Below, piece after piece: positions 1-6,992 of a DNA stretch of 26,271 nt. The notes beneath the pieces are model-generated. The model did not search any database. It had not been told where the DNA came from and was given only the letters and a program-made list of their open reading frames with translations. Position 1 is the first letter of the stretch. Each line of letters opens with the position of its first letter. The stretch is from a bacterium (lineage in GTDB: Bacteria; Chlamydiota; Chlamydiia; Chlamydiales; SM23-39): contig JAKAFF010000001.1 in the NCBI GenBank assembly GCA_021818045.1, forward strand, positions 1-26,271. Direction: 5' to 3'. A program made the translations under genes and the position numbers.

Positions 1-712
1 GGGCGAGCTCCATTTGGAGATTTTGAGAGACCGGATGTTTCGCGAGTTTGGGGTAGAGGCAAATGTCGGCAAGCCGGAAGTTTCTTACAAAGAGACCATC
101 ACGACACCGGGCTCCTCTGAAACCAAATACATCAAGCAATCAGGCGGTCGCGGTCAATATGCGCACGTCTGTCTTGAAATCGAGCCAAACGAAGCGGGCA
201 AAGGAAACGAAATCGTCAGCAAAATTGTGGGCGGCGTGATTCCTAAAGAGTACATCCCTGCTTGTATTAAAGGGATCGAAGAGGGGCTGCAGACAGGCGT
301 TCTTGCAGGCTACCCACTCATCGATATGAAGATCGCAATTACATTTGGATCTTACCACGATGTTGACTCGAACGAGATGGCGTTTAAGATTTGCGCCTCC
401 ATGGCTGTCAAAGATGCAGCTCGCAAGTCCAAGCCGGTTCTTCTCGAGCCCATCATGAAAGTCGTTGTCACCACTCCAGAGACCAACATTGGCGATGTGA
501 TCGGGGACCTCAATAGACGCCGCGGAAAAATCCTCGGTCAAGAGTCTATCAAAGGAACTGTCGAAGTCACCTCTGAAGTGCCTCTCAGCGAAATGTTTGG
601 CTATTCGACCCAGCTGCGCTCTATGACCTCTGGGCGAGCCACTTATACCATGGAACCGAGCCACTTTGAAAAGGTTCCGACTAAAATCCAAGAAGAAATC
701 TGTAAAAAGTAA
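1..712 (+). CDS. fusA: Elongation factor G, C-terminal part (5' end outside window)
   Basis: EF-G is the GTPase that translocates tRNA and mRNA through the ribosome and helps recycle ribosomes. Only the last 236 or so codons are here. The frame is open to the left edge and begins GELHLEILRDRM, the conserved EF-G domain III signature, so the TTG at 14 is not the start. Domain IV follows (SGGRGQYAHV, then the GIEEGLQTGVLAGYP region), then domain V (LLEPIMKV, DVIGDLNRRRG, FGYSTQLRSMTSGRATY). The TAA stop is followed 6 bases later by rpsJ, so the two are very probably cotranscribed. A fusA-rpsJ junction is the arrangement known in Chlamydia, where rpsJ sits in the str cluster and not at the head of the S10 operon. 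The G domain is not visible. Confidence 0.97.
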   Translation, partial: GELHLEILRDRMFREFGVEANVGKPEVSYKETITTPGSSETKYIKQSGGRGQYAHVCLEIEPNEAGKGNEIVSKIVGGVIPKEYIPACIKGIEEGLQTGVLAGYPLIDMKIAITFGSYHDVDSNEMAFKICASMAVKDAARKSKPVLLEPIMKVVVTTPETNIGDVIGDLNRRRGKILGQESIKGTVEVTSEVPLSEMFGYSTQLRSMTSGRATYTMEPSHFEKVPTKIQEEICKK

Positions 713-718
713 GAGATT

Positions 719-1039
719 ATGGCAAAAGCACCAAGAAAAAGAATCCGGATCCGCCTCAAAGCATTTGATCAGCGGACCCTCGACCGTTCCGTTCAGGATA
801 TCGTCGAAACAGCTAAAAGAACGGGCGCACGCGTTGTGGGCCCCATTCCATTACCTACTAAGCGCGAAATCTACACAGTTCTGCGCTCCCCACACGTCGA
901 TCGCAAATCGAGAGAACAATTCGAGATGAGAACCCACATTCGGGTATTAGATCTACTCGATCCCACTCTCGACACCATCGATAAATTGAAAGTATTGCCT
1001 GTTGCAGCGGGCGTAGACATCAAAATTAAAGCTGCCTAA
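719..1039 (+). CDS. rpsJ: 30S ribosomal protein uS10
   Basis: Ribosomal protein S10 is part of the 30S head and, as NusE, also takes part in antitermination complexes. The 106-residue product has the usual family length and shows the family signatures: RIRIRLKAFDQ near the N terminus, VVGPIPLPTKREIYTVLRSPHV in the loop region, and REQFEMRTH followed by the conserved C-terminal strand. The start is the ATG 6 bases after the fusA stop, preceded by a purine-rich stretch (AAAAAGTAAGAG) that can serve as a weak ribosome-binding site. A strong hairpin follows immediately, so rpsJ is the last gene of this operon. Confidence 0.98.
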   Translation: MAKAPRKRIRIRLKAFDQRTLDRSVQDIVETAKRTGARVVGPIPLPTKREIYTVLRSPHVDRKSREQFEMRTHIRVLDLLDPTLDTIDKLKVLPVAAGVDIKIKAA

Positions 1040-1050
1040 GTGTTCTAAAA

Positions 1051-1085
1051 GTAGAAGGGACTTCCACTGAGGACGTCCCTTCTGC
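1051..1085. terminator. Bidirectional terminator between convergent genes
   Basis: An 11-bp stem pairs 1051-1061 with 1075-1085 (core AGAAGGGAC / GTCCCTTCT with one outer T-G wobble). After a single mismatch, three further pairs TCC/GGA enclose the loop ACTGA. On the plus strand it is followed by TTTCTAT; on the minus strand the hairpin runs into CTACTTTTAG. It lies exactly between the stop of rpsJ and the stop of the convergent gene ending at 1093, so it probably ends both transcripts. Confidence 0.8.
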
Positions 1086-1092
1086 TTTCTAT

Positions 1093-1629
1093 CTAAGCTC
1101 GCGCTATTCGTGGTTCTTGCTGTTCTACACCTGCGATTCGGTGTCTCCAAAGAGAGAAGTCTTCAAACGTAATGAAGTTTTCTACCCAGAGTTCATTGGC
1201 TTCAACCCCTTGTACTCCCATATTTGCTAGAATTTGTTGGTTGCGATCGCCTCCGAAAGGTAAAGCGTGCATCACTGCTCGGCCAATTCTTTGGAACAGC
1301 CGCGCAACACCTCTATCTTCGTCTCGCGCTACCTCCAGGTTGACAGGAGCTTCCGCAGCATGGCGATCGATCTCTCTATCGGCAATATAACGCAATCCTA
1401 GCCCGATCGCACCCACAACAAACGCCTTTGTGAAAGCCAAAAATATGGCGGCCACAACAGCTGTTACTAACAATGCAGTAGAGATATTGAATGCAGAGAC
1501 CAAAACATTATATTTTGTAGCGGGAAGCATGCGCTCAATTCTATCTTCTCGAATTCCTTGAATAGAAGAGAGCCATTTACGTGTCGCCCAACCAAGGGCT
1601 GCATCTGTGGTTAAATGATGTGTAGCCAT
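1093..1629 (-). CDS. Hypothetical membrane protein with paired hydrophobic segments (Inc-like topology)
   Basis: I do not recognise the family. The 178-residue product begins at an ATG preceded at 5 bases by GGAG, a better start than the longer open frame reaching 1737. Residues 1-38 are hydrophilic. Residues about 40-66 form a strong transmembrane segment, and a second, shorter hydrophobic segment (about 69-83) follows after only FTK. The rest is a soluble, charged tail of about 95 residues. Two closely spaced hydrophobic segments with cytosolic tails is the bilobed pattern typical of chlamydial inclusion-membrane (Inc) proteins, so an Inc role is possible but is an inference from topology only. 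It lies 58 bases downstream of the small lipoprotein gene on the same strand and is the last gene before the bidirectional terminator. Confidence 0.75.
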   Translation of the reverse strand: MATHHLTTDAALGWATRKWLSSIQGIREDRIERMLPATKYNVLVSAFNISTALLVTAVVAAIFLAFTKAFVVGAIGLGLRYIADREIDRHAAEAPVNLEVARDEDRGVARLFQRIGRAVMHALPFGGDRNQQILANMGVQGVEANELWVENFITFEDFSLWRHRIAGVEQQEPRIARA

Positions 1630-1687
1630 ACTAACTCCATGTTGTGATGAAAGGAGGCAGCATTCTAAAGATTGCGCAAAATGTTGT

Positions 1688-2041
1688 CTAGGACTCTTCT
1701 TCTCCGTTTTGCGTCGTCTGCATTTGGTAACTATCAAATCCGTTTAAGTAATAAGGAATCGGGCCTGTTTGTTGCACTCGCTTGGAGATGACTTGCCCAT
1801 TTTTGAGAAGCACAAAATAGTGTCGCTCTTCTGCATCGCGATCTCCGATTTTAATGCGCTCAATATATTCATATTCGACAACATCGCCCTCCTTCTTTTG
1901 TATGGAATAAGGCTGTCCCATGGATGACACGACCTCTGCGGAACTTGCACCTATCGGCAAATCTTGAAATGTGTTCATCGTGGCCACAGTGCCATTCAGC
2001 GAACAGGCAGCTAAAAGCAAAAAAGACGCCCATCGTTTCAT
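1688..2041 (-). CDS. Small lipoprotein, possibly BamE/SmpA-like
   Basis: The 117-residue product starts with a short lipoprotein signal peptide: MKRW, a hydrophobic core, and the lipobox LAAC with the acylated cysteine at residue 13. The mature part contains a segment of the form LPIGASSAEVVSSMGQP followed by a stretch rich in beta-forming residues. This resembles the SmpA/OmlA/BamE pattern in which a G-x-S-x-x-E-V-x-x-x-x-G-x-P motif opens the domain. That assignment is weak and based on motif shape only. The start codon overlaps the stop of the upstream gene (ATGA), implying translational coupling. The gene belongs to the rodA transcription unit, and an envelope role fits that context. Confidence 0.75.
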   Translation of the reverse strand: MKRWASFLLLAACSLNGTVATMNTFQDLPIGASSAEVVSSMGQPYSIQKKEGDVVEYEYIERIKIGDRDAEERHYFVLLKNGQVISKRVQQTGPIPYYLNGFDSYQMQTTQNGEEES

Positions 2042-2538
2042 TCATCGCCCCCTTCTGACTCATCTTGTTCTTGAGACCCTCCCGATTCGGGAGCCTCTGT
2101 AGAACGGGGCCAAATGCGCGCTTCAATCCGAGTACGAAACTGATCTTGAGTCACATATTCGCCTTTCATGAGATAGCTCCCATCTTCTTGCACACTATAT
2201 GTCTCATACCCTTCGAAATCCATATCGTTATTGCGAAATTCCCAAGCGATCATTTTGTCATCATAAACGCCCGTCCCAACAATTTTCCCCACATTTTGAT
2301 TTTCCATATCGACCGTGAAAGTCTTGGATTGGAAATCATAAAACGAGAGTTCGTTGCGCATATTTTCCGAAAGTCCCTGGATTTGGATCTCTTGCGCACA
2401 GCAGACTTTGCCCGCAAAGTCTTTATCTTGCACGGCCCAATGGGTATTGAAGATCAGCTCCTCTTCAACCATGTTCAAAAGGATCTTCCCTTCTCCACGC
2501 CAAGTGCCTGGTGAAAAAATAAATGAATGATTAAACAT
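2038..2538 (-). CDS. Conserved hypothetical protein, beta-rich with acidic tail
   Basis: I do not recognise a named family. The 166-residue product has no signal peptide or membrane segment. It is rich in alternating hydrophobic and polar residues with many aromatic and glycine positions (for example FSPGTWRGEGKI, then several strand-like blocks), which suggests a single beta-barrel or lipocalin-like fold. It ends in a low-complexity acidic tail (ESGGSQEQDESEGGDE). I chose the ATG at 2538, which overlaps the rodA stop as TGATG; a TTG one codon earlier is possible. It is coupled by 4 bases to the downstream lipoprotein gene. It may be the counterpart of the hypothetical gene (CT724) that lies beside birA-rodA in Chlamydia trachomatis, but this rests on position and memory. 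Confidence 0.8.
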   Translation of the reverse strand: MFNHSFIFSPGTWRGEGKILLNMVEEELIFNTHWAVQDKDFAGKVCCAQEIQIQGLSENMRNELSFYDFQSKTFTVDMENQNVGKIVGTGVYDDKMIAWEFRNNDMDFEGYETYSVQEDGSYLMKGEYVTQDQFRTRIEARIWPRSTEAPESGGSQEQDESEGGDE

Positions 2539-3665
2539 CAAAACATAAACCTTCTGCTATAAATGCTCTGGAGCAGGCCGAGAGCTGCCATGGTGGTCAA
2601 AAGGGAACTGCCTCCGTATGTTACACAGATCAGCGGCACCCCTGATATAGGCAAAAGGGCGCACATCATCCCCACATTGACCAGCACGTGCATGGCTATA
2701 TAGACCGCAAGGCCTGCTGCTAACAGCCGACCAAAGGGGTCCTTCGCCACTGCCGCCACCTGAAAGCTAAAATAGATTAAAGCATAAAAAAGGAACAGCA
2801 AGAATACAAGTCCCACAAAACCAAACTCTTCTCCGAATGCAGCAAAGACCGAATCGGTATGCGCTGCGGGAAGCCACCCACGTCCTGAAAACCCTCCTTT
2901 ATGCCATCCCGAGCCGGTCATCCCACCGATACCGATTGCGATTTGTGAGGCTTTTTGGTGATATGTGTTGGGATTGAGCCTTTCGTATTGGTACTCTTTC
3001 AGCACCTTTGTAAAAACAGGGCGCATCTGCTCGTGATCCAGCACGCCGACGAACATCAAAGTGACTGCACTCAAAGCGCACAGCCCCAAAATGCCCATGA
3101 AGCGCAAACAGCTTCTATGAACATCTGCAAAATACCCCATCACTAAAGCGATCGGATATAAAATCAAAGCGGTGCCAAGATCTGGCTGTTTTAAAATCAG
3201 CAAAAAAGGGATCCCCACAATAGCGCCCATTTGCAAGGCGCTCGTCAAGCTACTGCTTTGAGAGCCTCTTCTTTCTAAAAACCAACTCAGAAACAAGATT
3301 AAGACTAATTTTGCCTGTTCGGAGGGCTGAAAACTGGCCACTCCTGGGATGCGATACCATCGATGGACATTTTGAATAGGGCTTACGAAAAACAGACCCG
3401 CCAACAATAGGAGTACCGCTGCATAAAGAAATGGGCTCCAGCTACGCAACAAGCGATAATCAAGGGCCGAGCATGCCATAAACACACCCCACCCCAAAAC
3501 AAACCAACGCACCTGGCTTTTGACAGCCGGCGTCCAAAATACCGGCCCCTCCTCTCCCCACTCTCCCGTCATTGAAGAAATCACTAACAAACTAATGAGC
3601 ATCAATCCCAATAGAACCGGAATCATCCGGTAGTCGAGCCTAGAAAAAGACCACAATTGCCGCAT
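2538..3665 (-). CDS. rodA: RodA/MrdB, SEDS-family peptidoglycan glycosyltransferase
   Basis: RodA polymerises glycan strands of the cell wall together with a class B penicillin-binding protein, in the inner membrane. In Chlamydiota, which have very little peptidoglycan and usually no FtsZ, it is retained for septal or polarised wall synthesis. The 375 residues form about ten membrane helices and carry the SEDS signatures: NVHRWYRIPG with FQPSEQAKL (about 99-120), KQPDLGTAL (159-167), the QKASQIAIGIGGMTGSGW loop, LPAAHTDSVFAAFGEEFGFVG, and a C-terminal VTYGGSSLL. The aspartate in HTD (D271) matches the catalytic aspartate known for RodA. The gene heads a minus-strand unit and diverges from birA. 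A -10 box (TAGAAT) sits just 6 bases before its ATG. Confidence 0.96.
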   Translation of the reverse strand: MRQLWSFSRLDYRMIPVLLGLMLISLLVISSMTGEWGEEGPVFWTPAVKSQVRWFVLGWGVFMACSALDYRLLRSWSPFLYAAVLLLLAGLFFVSPIQNVHRWYRIPGVASFQPSEQAKLVLILFLSWFLERRGSQSSSLTSALQMGAIVGIPFLLILKQPDLGTALILYPIALVMGYFADVHRSCLRFMGILGLCALSAVTLMFVGVLDHEQMRPVFTKVLKEYQYERLNPNTYHQKASQIAIGIGGMTGSGWHKGGFSGRGWLPAAHTDSVFAAFGEEFGFVGLVFLLFLFYALIYFSFQVAAVAKDPFGRLLAAGLAVYIAMHVLVNVGMMCALLPISGVPLICVTYGGSSLLTTMAALGLLQSIYSRRFMF

Positions 3666-3671
3666 ATCTCG

Positions 3672-3701
3672 ATTCTATTCGCAAGTTTTGATAGAATACA
3701 A
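3672..3701 (-). promoter_or_regulatory. Candidate rodA promoter with almost no leader
   Basis: On the minus strand TTGTAT (3701-3696) and TAGAAT (3677-3672) are 18 bases apart. The -10 ends 6 bases before the rodA ATG, so transcription would begin at or next to the A of the start codon. No ribosome-binding site is visible. Confidence 0.5.
3692..3697 (+). promoter_or_regulatory. Candidate -10 box of birA
   Basis: TAGAAT lies 11 bases before the birA ATG and overlaps the -35 element of the divergent rodA promoter, so the two promoters may compete for RNA polymerase. No convincing -35 is seen on this strand. Confidence 0.35.
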
Positions 3702-3708
3702 GGCCATC

Positions 3709-4434
3709 ATGCATGAAATTGAGCTCGATCGGATCGATTCCACAAACACATACGCGAAAATTCATGCCCCAAGCTTTCCGCCCAACACCATCACTTGCAT
3801 CACAGCAAACGAACAAACAGCGGGTAGAGGAAGATTTGGCAGACCCTGGCTCTCTCCAAAGGACCAAAATATTTATGCCACATTCTCCTTTTCCCTCCCC
3901 ACTTCCGGATCACTAGCCCAGCTCATGGCAGCAAGCCTGATTGCCGTATTGCGTACCCTTGGTCTGTCTCCCTTACTGAAATGGCCTAATGACGTGTTAT
4001 TAAACGGCAAGAAACTTGCCGGCCATTTATGTGAAACCTATACACAAAGCCAAATCACTCAAATTATTTTAGGTGTGGGCATCAACATCAATATGGACGC
4101 ACAAACAGCTGCCCAAATTGATCAACCAGTAACCTCTTTGTTTCTCGAAACAGGCATTCTTTGGGATCGCCGCAAGATTCTCAAAGACTTGCAACACCAA
4201 TTTGAGAAAGACCTCGATCAATTCGAACGCGAAGGTCTTCTTCCCTTTTGCGCTTTACTCAACGAAACCCTTGCCTACAAGGGTGAAAAAATCATTTTAC
4301 GCGAAAAAGATCAAACCATCACAGGCATTTGCCATTCGATCGCGCCAAATGGACAACTCAATCTCTTGCAAGATAACAACACCATCCACACCCTCTTTTC
4401 AGGAGATCTCTCCATCTGTAGGCGTCACAAATAA
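3709..4434 (+). CDS. birA: Biotin--protein ligase (no repressor domain)
   Basis: The enzyme activates biotin with ATP and attaches it to a lysine of the biotin carboxyl carrier protein of acetyl-CoA carboxylase, enabling fatty acid synthesis. The 241-residue product carries the catalytic signatures DSTNTYAK (10-17), GRGRFGRPWLSP (39-50, adenylate-binding loop), LLKWPNDVLLNGKKLAGHL (89-107) and ILGVGININ, followed by a small SH3-like C-terminal domain. There is no N-terminal helix-turn-helix, so it is a monofunctional ligase and not the E. coli-type repressor. I prefer the ATG at 3709, preceded by AAGG, to the TTG at 3688. Its last 36 bases overlap, antisense, the end of the convergent nifU-like gene. 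Confidence 0.95.
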   Translation: MHEIELDRIDSTNTYAKIHAPSFPPNTITCITANEQTAGRGRFGRPWLSPKDQNIYATFSFSLPTSGSLAQLMAASLIAVLRTLGLSPLLKWPNDVLLNGKKLAGHLCETYTQSQITQIILGVGININMDAQTAAQIDQPVTSLFLETGILWDRRKILKDLQHQFEKDLDQFEREGLLPFCALLNETLAYKGEKIILREKDQTITGICHSIAPNGQLNLLQDNNTIHTLFSGDLSICRRHK

Positions 4435-5145
4435 AGAGGGGTGCACTCGCGCGCGCAAAATCTTTTGAATCGCTGTTAAAGTAGAGCCCGTCGCGCTGAG
4501 ACAGCTCGTGCAAGCGCCCTCGTAAGCGATGAGCACTTCGCGCTCTTCTCTAAAATCCATCACCTTCACATTGCCCGCATCCAATTCGACATAAGGGCGA
4601 ATTTCCTTACCGATCACCTCTTCAATAATATGCAGCTTTTGTTCTTTGGAAAATGTCTCCCACCCGGGAATTCCTCCTGGAATCTCTCCAAAATCGTTTT
4701 CAATGGGCGTCATGTCATAGCTTGCTACACAAGGGATGTCCAAGCAGTGTTGTACTGCTTGATCGATCGCAGACAACACTTGATTTAAGTAAGGATCGCA
4801 CTCTTTAGGAAAGGCAGGAATCTCTTTGCGATCTCGCACGTGTTGATCTATGAGATCCGCCGTGACTCTAGAGGCCTGATCATATGTTTTACGCAATAAT
4901 AACTCGCTTGCCACCTCAGCTGCTGCAATCAGACCGATCGGCCCCCATGCTTGAAACTTCGCATCGGCGATCACCCCATCGCTTTCATCGACAAGCCAAT
5001 AAAGCGCTACATCCTTCTCGCGCCCCACGACAAGCCGCATCCCCTTTGCTTGTGCAAGATCGAAGGTGAAATACCCTGCAAATCCCAACCGATCGATTTT
5101 TTCGCGCAATTTTTTGCTCAACCGTTCCCAATAAAATCGTTGCAT
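4399..5145 (-). CDS. nifU: NifU-like protein with degenerate IscU domain and C-terminal CxxC domain
   Basis: NifU and IscU proteins are scaffolds on which Fe-S clusters are built from desulfurase-derived sulfur. The 248-residue product has an IscU-like N-terminal region (about 22-135) and a C-terminal Nfu-type domain (about 165-235) with the CxxC motif GACTSCLSATGSTL (C212, C215). The N-terminal domain looks degenerate. Where IscU has its first ligand cysteine and following GD, there is AQAKGM. Where IscU has FGCGAAIA, there is WGPIGLIA (P69). Only the third position, C116 in KECDPYL, keeps a cysteine. The start ATG overlaps the nifS stop as TGATG. The gene ends inside the convergent birA. 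It may act as an Nfu-type carrier and not as a primary scaffold. Position matches chlamydial nifU (CT720). Confidence 0.88.
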   Translation of the reverse strand: MQRFYWERLSKKLREKIDRLGFAGYFTFDLAQAKGMRLVVGREKDVALYWLVDESDGVIADAKFQAWGPIGLIAAAEVASELLLRKTYDQASRVTADLIDQHVRDRKEIPAFPKECDPYLNQVLSAIDQAVQHCLDIPCVASYDMTPIENDFGEIPGGIPGWETFSKEQKLHIIEEVIGKEIRPYVELDAGNVKVMDFREEREVLIAYEGACTSCLSATGSTLTAIQKILRARVHPSLFVTPTDGEIS

Positions 5146-6251
5146 CACATCCCTTCCGAAACACGGCGAAGCATCTCTACCGCCTCGTTAATAAGGCTTG
5201 CTGCGCGCAACACCTCTTCTTCTGTTGTCATCCGGCTCAAAGAAAAGCTCACCGTACATTCATCTCCCGTAACACGCCCCAAATGGCCACAGTATCCCCC
5301 TCCTATGGTAGCCAGCACCCCTTTGCGGTTGAGCACATACAAAAGCGCTTCTTGGTGCACTTTCGCAAAACTGATGCAAGCTGTATTAGGAAGCCGCAGC
5401 ACATCTTGATATAGCGGCGTGCCTTGCACGCGACTTTCCAACAAATCGCGCAAGCGCGCCACTTCTAAATTCATGACATCTAAATACAAAAGCAACTGCT
5501 GCGCGGCGGCGCTCAATGCCATAAAAGAGGGAATATCAAATTGACCTCCGCGCAGTCCATTTTGTTCATTGCCTCCCACGATCAATGCAGTCAAAGGGCT
5601 TTTTTCTTTGGCAAAAAGGGCGCCCGATCCCTTTACAGAGTGCATGCGATCCCCCGAAAAGGTCAAATAATCGCCCAACCACCCATCAAAGGGCAGCTTA
5701 CCAATCGCATAGGTTGCCTCAAGATGCAAAAGCACGCCCCGCTTTTGTGCCAGATCTGCGATCTCTTCGTAGGGCTGAATCACCCCTGTCAAACCATGCG
5801 CCATCGTGATGGAAATCAACGCCGTCCGAGGATTGATCAACTCGGCCAATTTTTGCACATCGATCCTCCCTTGCGCGTCGACGGGAGCAATCTTCACTAT
5901 ACAACCTAGATCCTCTAAACGCTTTGCGCACTGCATCGTTGGCGCATCTTCTATTTGAGAAATAATAAAATGGCACTTGCCTTCTGTACGGGCCTTGTGC
6001 AAAAAAACAGACCAAAACACTTGGTTAATTGCCTCTGCGCCAGAAGAGGTAAAGACGAAGCGATCGCACTCTTCCTGTGCGCCGATGAGATCGTAGAGCA
6101 TCCGATAGCGCGCATCTAATGCAGCAATCAGCTCTTGGCCCATGCGATGAGGAGCAAAGCCTGCTCCCCAGTGCTCTTGTTGATAGGGGCCCATGCGCTC
6201 CAAAGCCGCTTGGCATGGGCGCGTTGCAGAGTGGCTATCGAGATAAATCAT
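5145..6251 (-). CDS. nifS: NifS/IscS-family aminotransferase-fold protein lacking the PLP lysine
   Basis: Cysteine desulfurases use PLP to strip sulfur from cysteine for Fe-S clusters and thio-modifications. The 368-residue product aligns along its whole length with IscS: MIYLDSHSATRP at the start, FTSSGAEAIN, HGLTGVIQPYEEIADL, GKLPFDGW, a C-terminal SFSLSRMTTEEEV. The desulfurase active-site cysteine position is kept (GGGYCGH, C321, against SGSAC in IscS). The PLP pocket is not: the lysine that forms the Schiff base is arginine (SGDR, R202), the preceding histidine is D201, and the pocket Asp, Gln and His are E178, Y181 and D102. The product is therefore probably not an ordinary desulfurase. 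The ATG overlaps the gpmA stop (ATGA); a GTG three codons upstream is possible. Position matches chlamydial nifS (CT721). Confidence 0.9.
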   Translation of the reverse strand: MIYLDSHSATRPCQAALERMGPYQQEHWGAGFAPHRMGQELIAALDARYRMLYDLIGAQEECDRFVFTSSGAEAINQVFWSVFLHKARTEGKCHFIISQIEDAPTMQCAKRLEDLGCIVKIAPVDAQGRIDVQKLAELINPRTALISITMAHGLTGVIQPYEEIADLAQKRGVLLHLEATYAIGKLPFDGWLGDYLTFSGDRMHSVKGSGALFAKEKSPLTALIVGGNEQNGLRGGQFDIPSFMALSAAAQQLLLYLDVMNLEVARLRDLLESRVQGTPLYQDVLRLPNTACISFAKVHQEALLYVLNRKGVLATIGGGYCGHLGRVTGDECTVSFSLSRMTTEEEVLRAASLINEAVEMLRRVSEGM

Positions 6252-6931
6252 CTCTCCCACCGTCCATTTTGCTGCGTATAGATCAGGGGCTCTCCCGTTG
6301 CAAGCTCTAACGCTACCACCTCTTTAGGACTGAGTTGATCTAGATGCATGATAATCGAGCGCAGTGAATTGCCATGCGCTGCGATCAACACAGACTCCCC
6401 CCTCTCCAAGCGCGGCAAAATCACTGTTTGAAAATAGGGAATCGTCCTTTGCGCCGTCATCTCTAAGCTTTCTCCTCCAGGCGGCCTGACATCGTAGCTG
6501 CGCCGCCATGTGTGCACTTGCTCTGTCCCATATTTTTTAGCCGTCTCCGCCTTATTGAGCCCCTGAAGCTCTCCGTACATCCTCTCATTGAGCTCCCATG
6601 CAATATGCACCGGAATCAACTCTTTTTGCGCCTCTTCGCTATACACCTGCTCCCACTCAAAAAGTCTCTTAACGCCTGGATGTAAAAAAACGGGAATTTT
6701 ACCGCTTTTATGATGCAAAAGAGCAAGCGTTGCCGTCATTTGCGCTCGATTGAGAGTCGACGTAAACACGACATCTACAGGCAAATCCGCGATCCGCTTT
6801 CCCGCCTCCATGACCTCTGCAATCCCATCCGCACTCATTGGGATATCGACCCATCCCGTAAACAAATTTTTTTTATTCCAAATCGACTGACCGTGCCTGA
6901 GTAAAATCAATTTTGGCAATTTCTGAGCCAT
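6248..6931 (-). CDS. gpmA: 2,3-bisphosphoglycerate-dependent phosphoglycerate mutase
   Basis: This cytosolic glycolytic enzyme interconverts 3- and 2-phosphoglycerate through a phosphohistidine. The 227-residue product shows the histidine-phosphatase signature LLRHGQSIWN (H13), the substrate loop LFTGWVDIPMSADG, LNERMYGELQGLNK (E116 acid residue and Y119), RPPGGESLEMT, and the second catalytic histidine in AAHGNSLRS (H186). Length is typical of the dPGM family. The start ATG has a good ribosome-binding site (GAGG, 7 bases upstream), unlike several neighbours. It heads the gpmA-nifS-nifU unit, in which both junctions overlap, and diverges from rluB. Confidence 0.97.
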   Translation of the reverse strand: MAQKLPKLILLRHGQSIWNKKNLFTGWVDIPMSADGIAEVMEAGKRIADLPVDVVFTSTLNRAQMTATLALLHHKSGKIPVFLHPGVKRLFEWEQVYSEEAQKELIPVHIAWELNERMYGELQGLNKAETAKKYGTEQVHTWRRSYDVRPPGGESLEMTAQRTIPYFQTVILPRLERGESVLIAAHGNSLRSIIMHLDQLSPKEVVALELATGEPLIYTQQNGRWER

Positions 6932-6955
6932 AGGGCGTCCTCGTTTTTTAGCAGT

Positions 6956-6983
6956 TTAACAGAAACGTCGATTCCTTTATACT
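6956..6983 (+). promoter_or_regulatory. Promoter of rluB, very short leader
   Basis: TTAACA (6956-6961) and TATACT (6978-6983) are separated by 16 bases, a good sigma70/sigma66-type match. The -10 ends 9 bases before the rluB ATG at 6993, so the leader would be only about 3 bases. No Shine-Dalgarno sequence is visible between the two. Confidence 0.6.
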
Positions 6984-6992
6984 CCACGCTCT

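Noticed and set aside
140..691. Long open frame on the minus strand inside fusA (183 codons)
   Set aside because: It is antisense to a strongly conserved EF-G reading frame, and its translation shows no recognisable motif.
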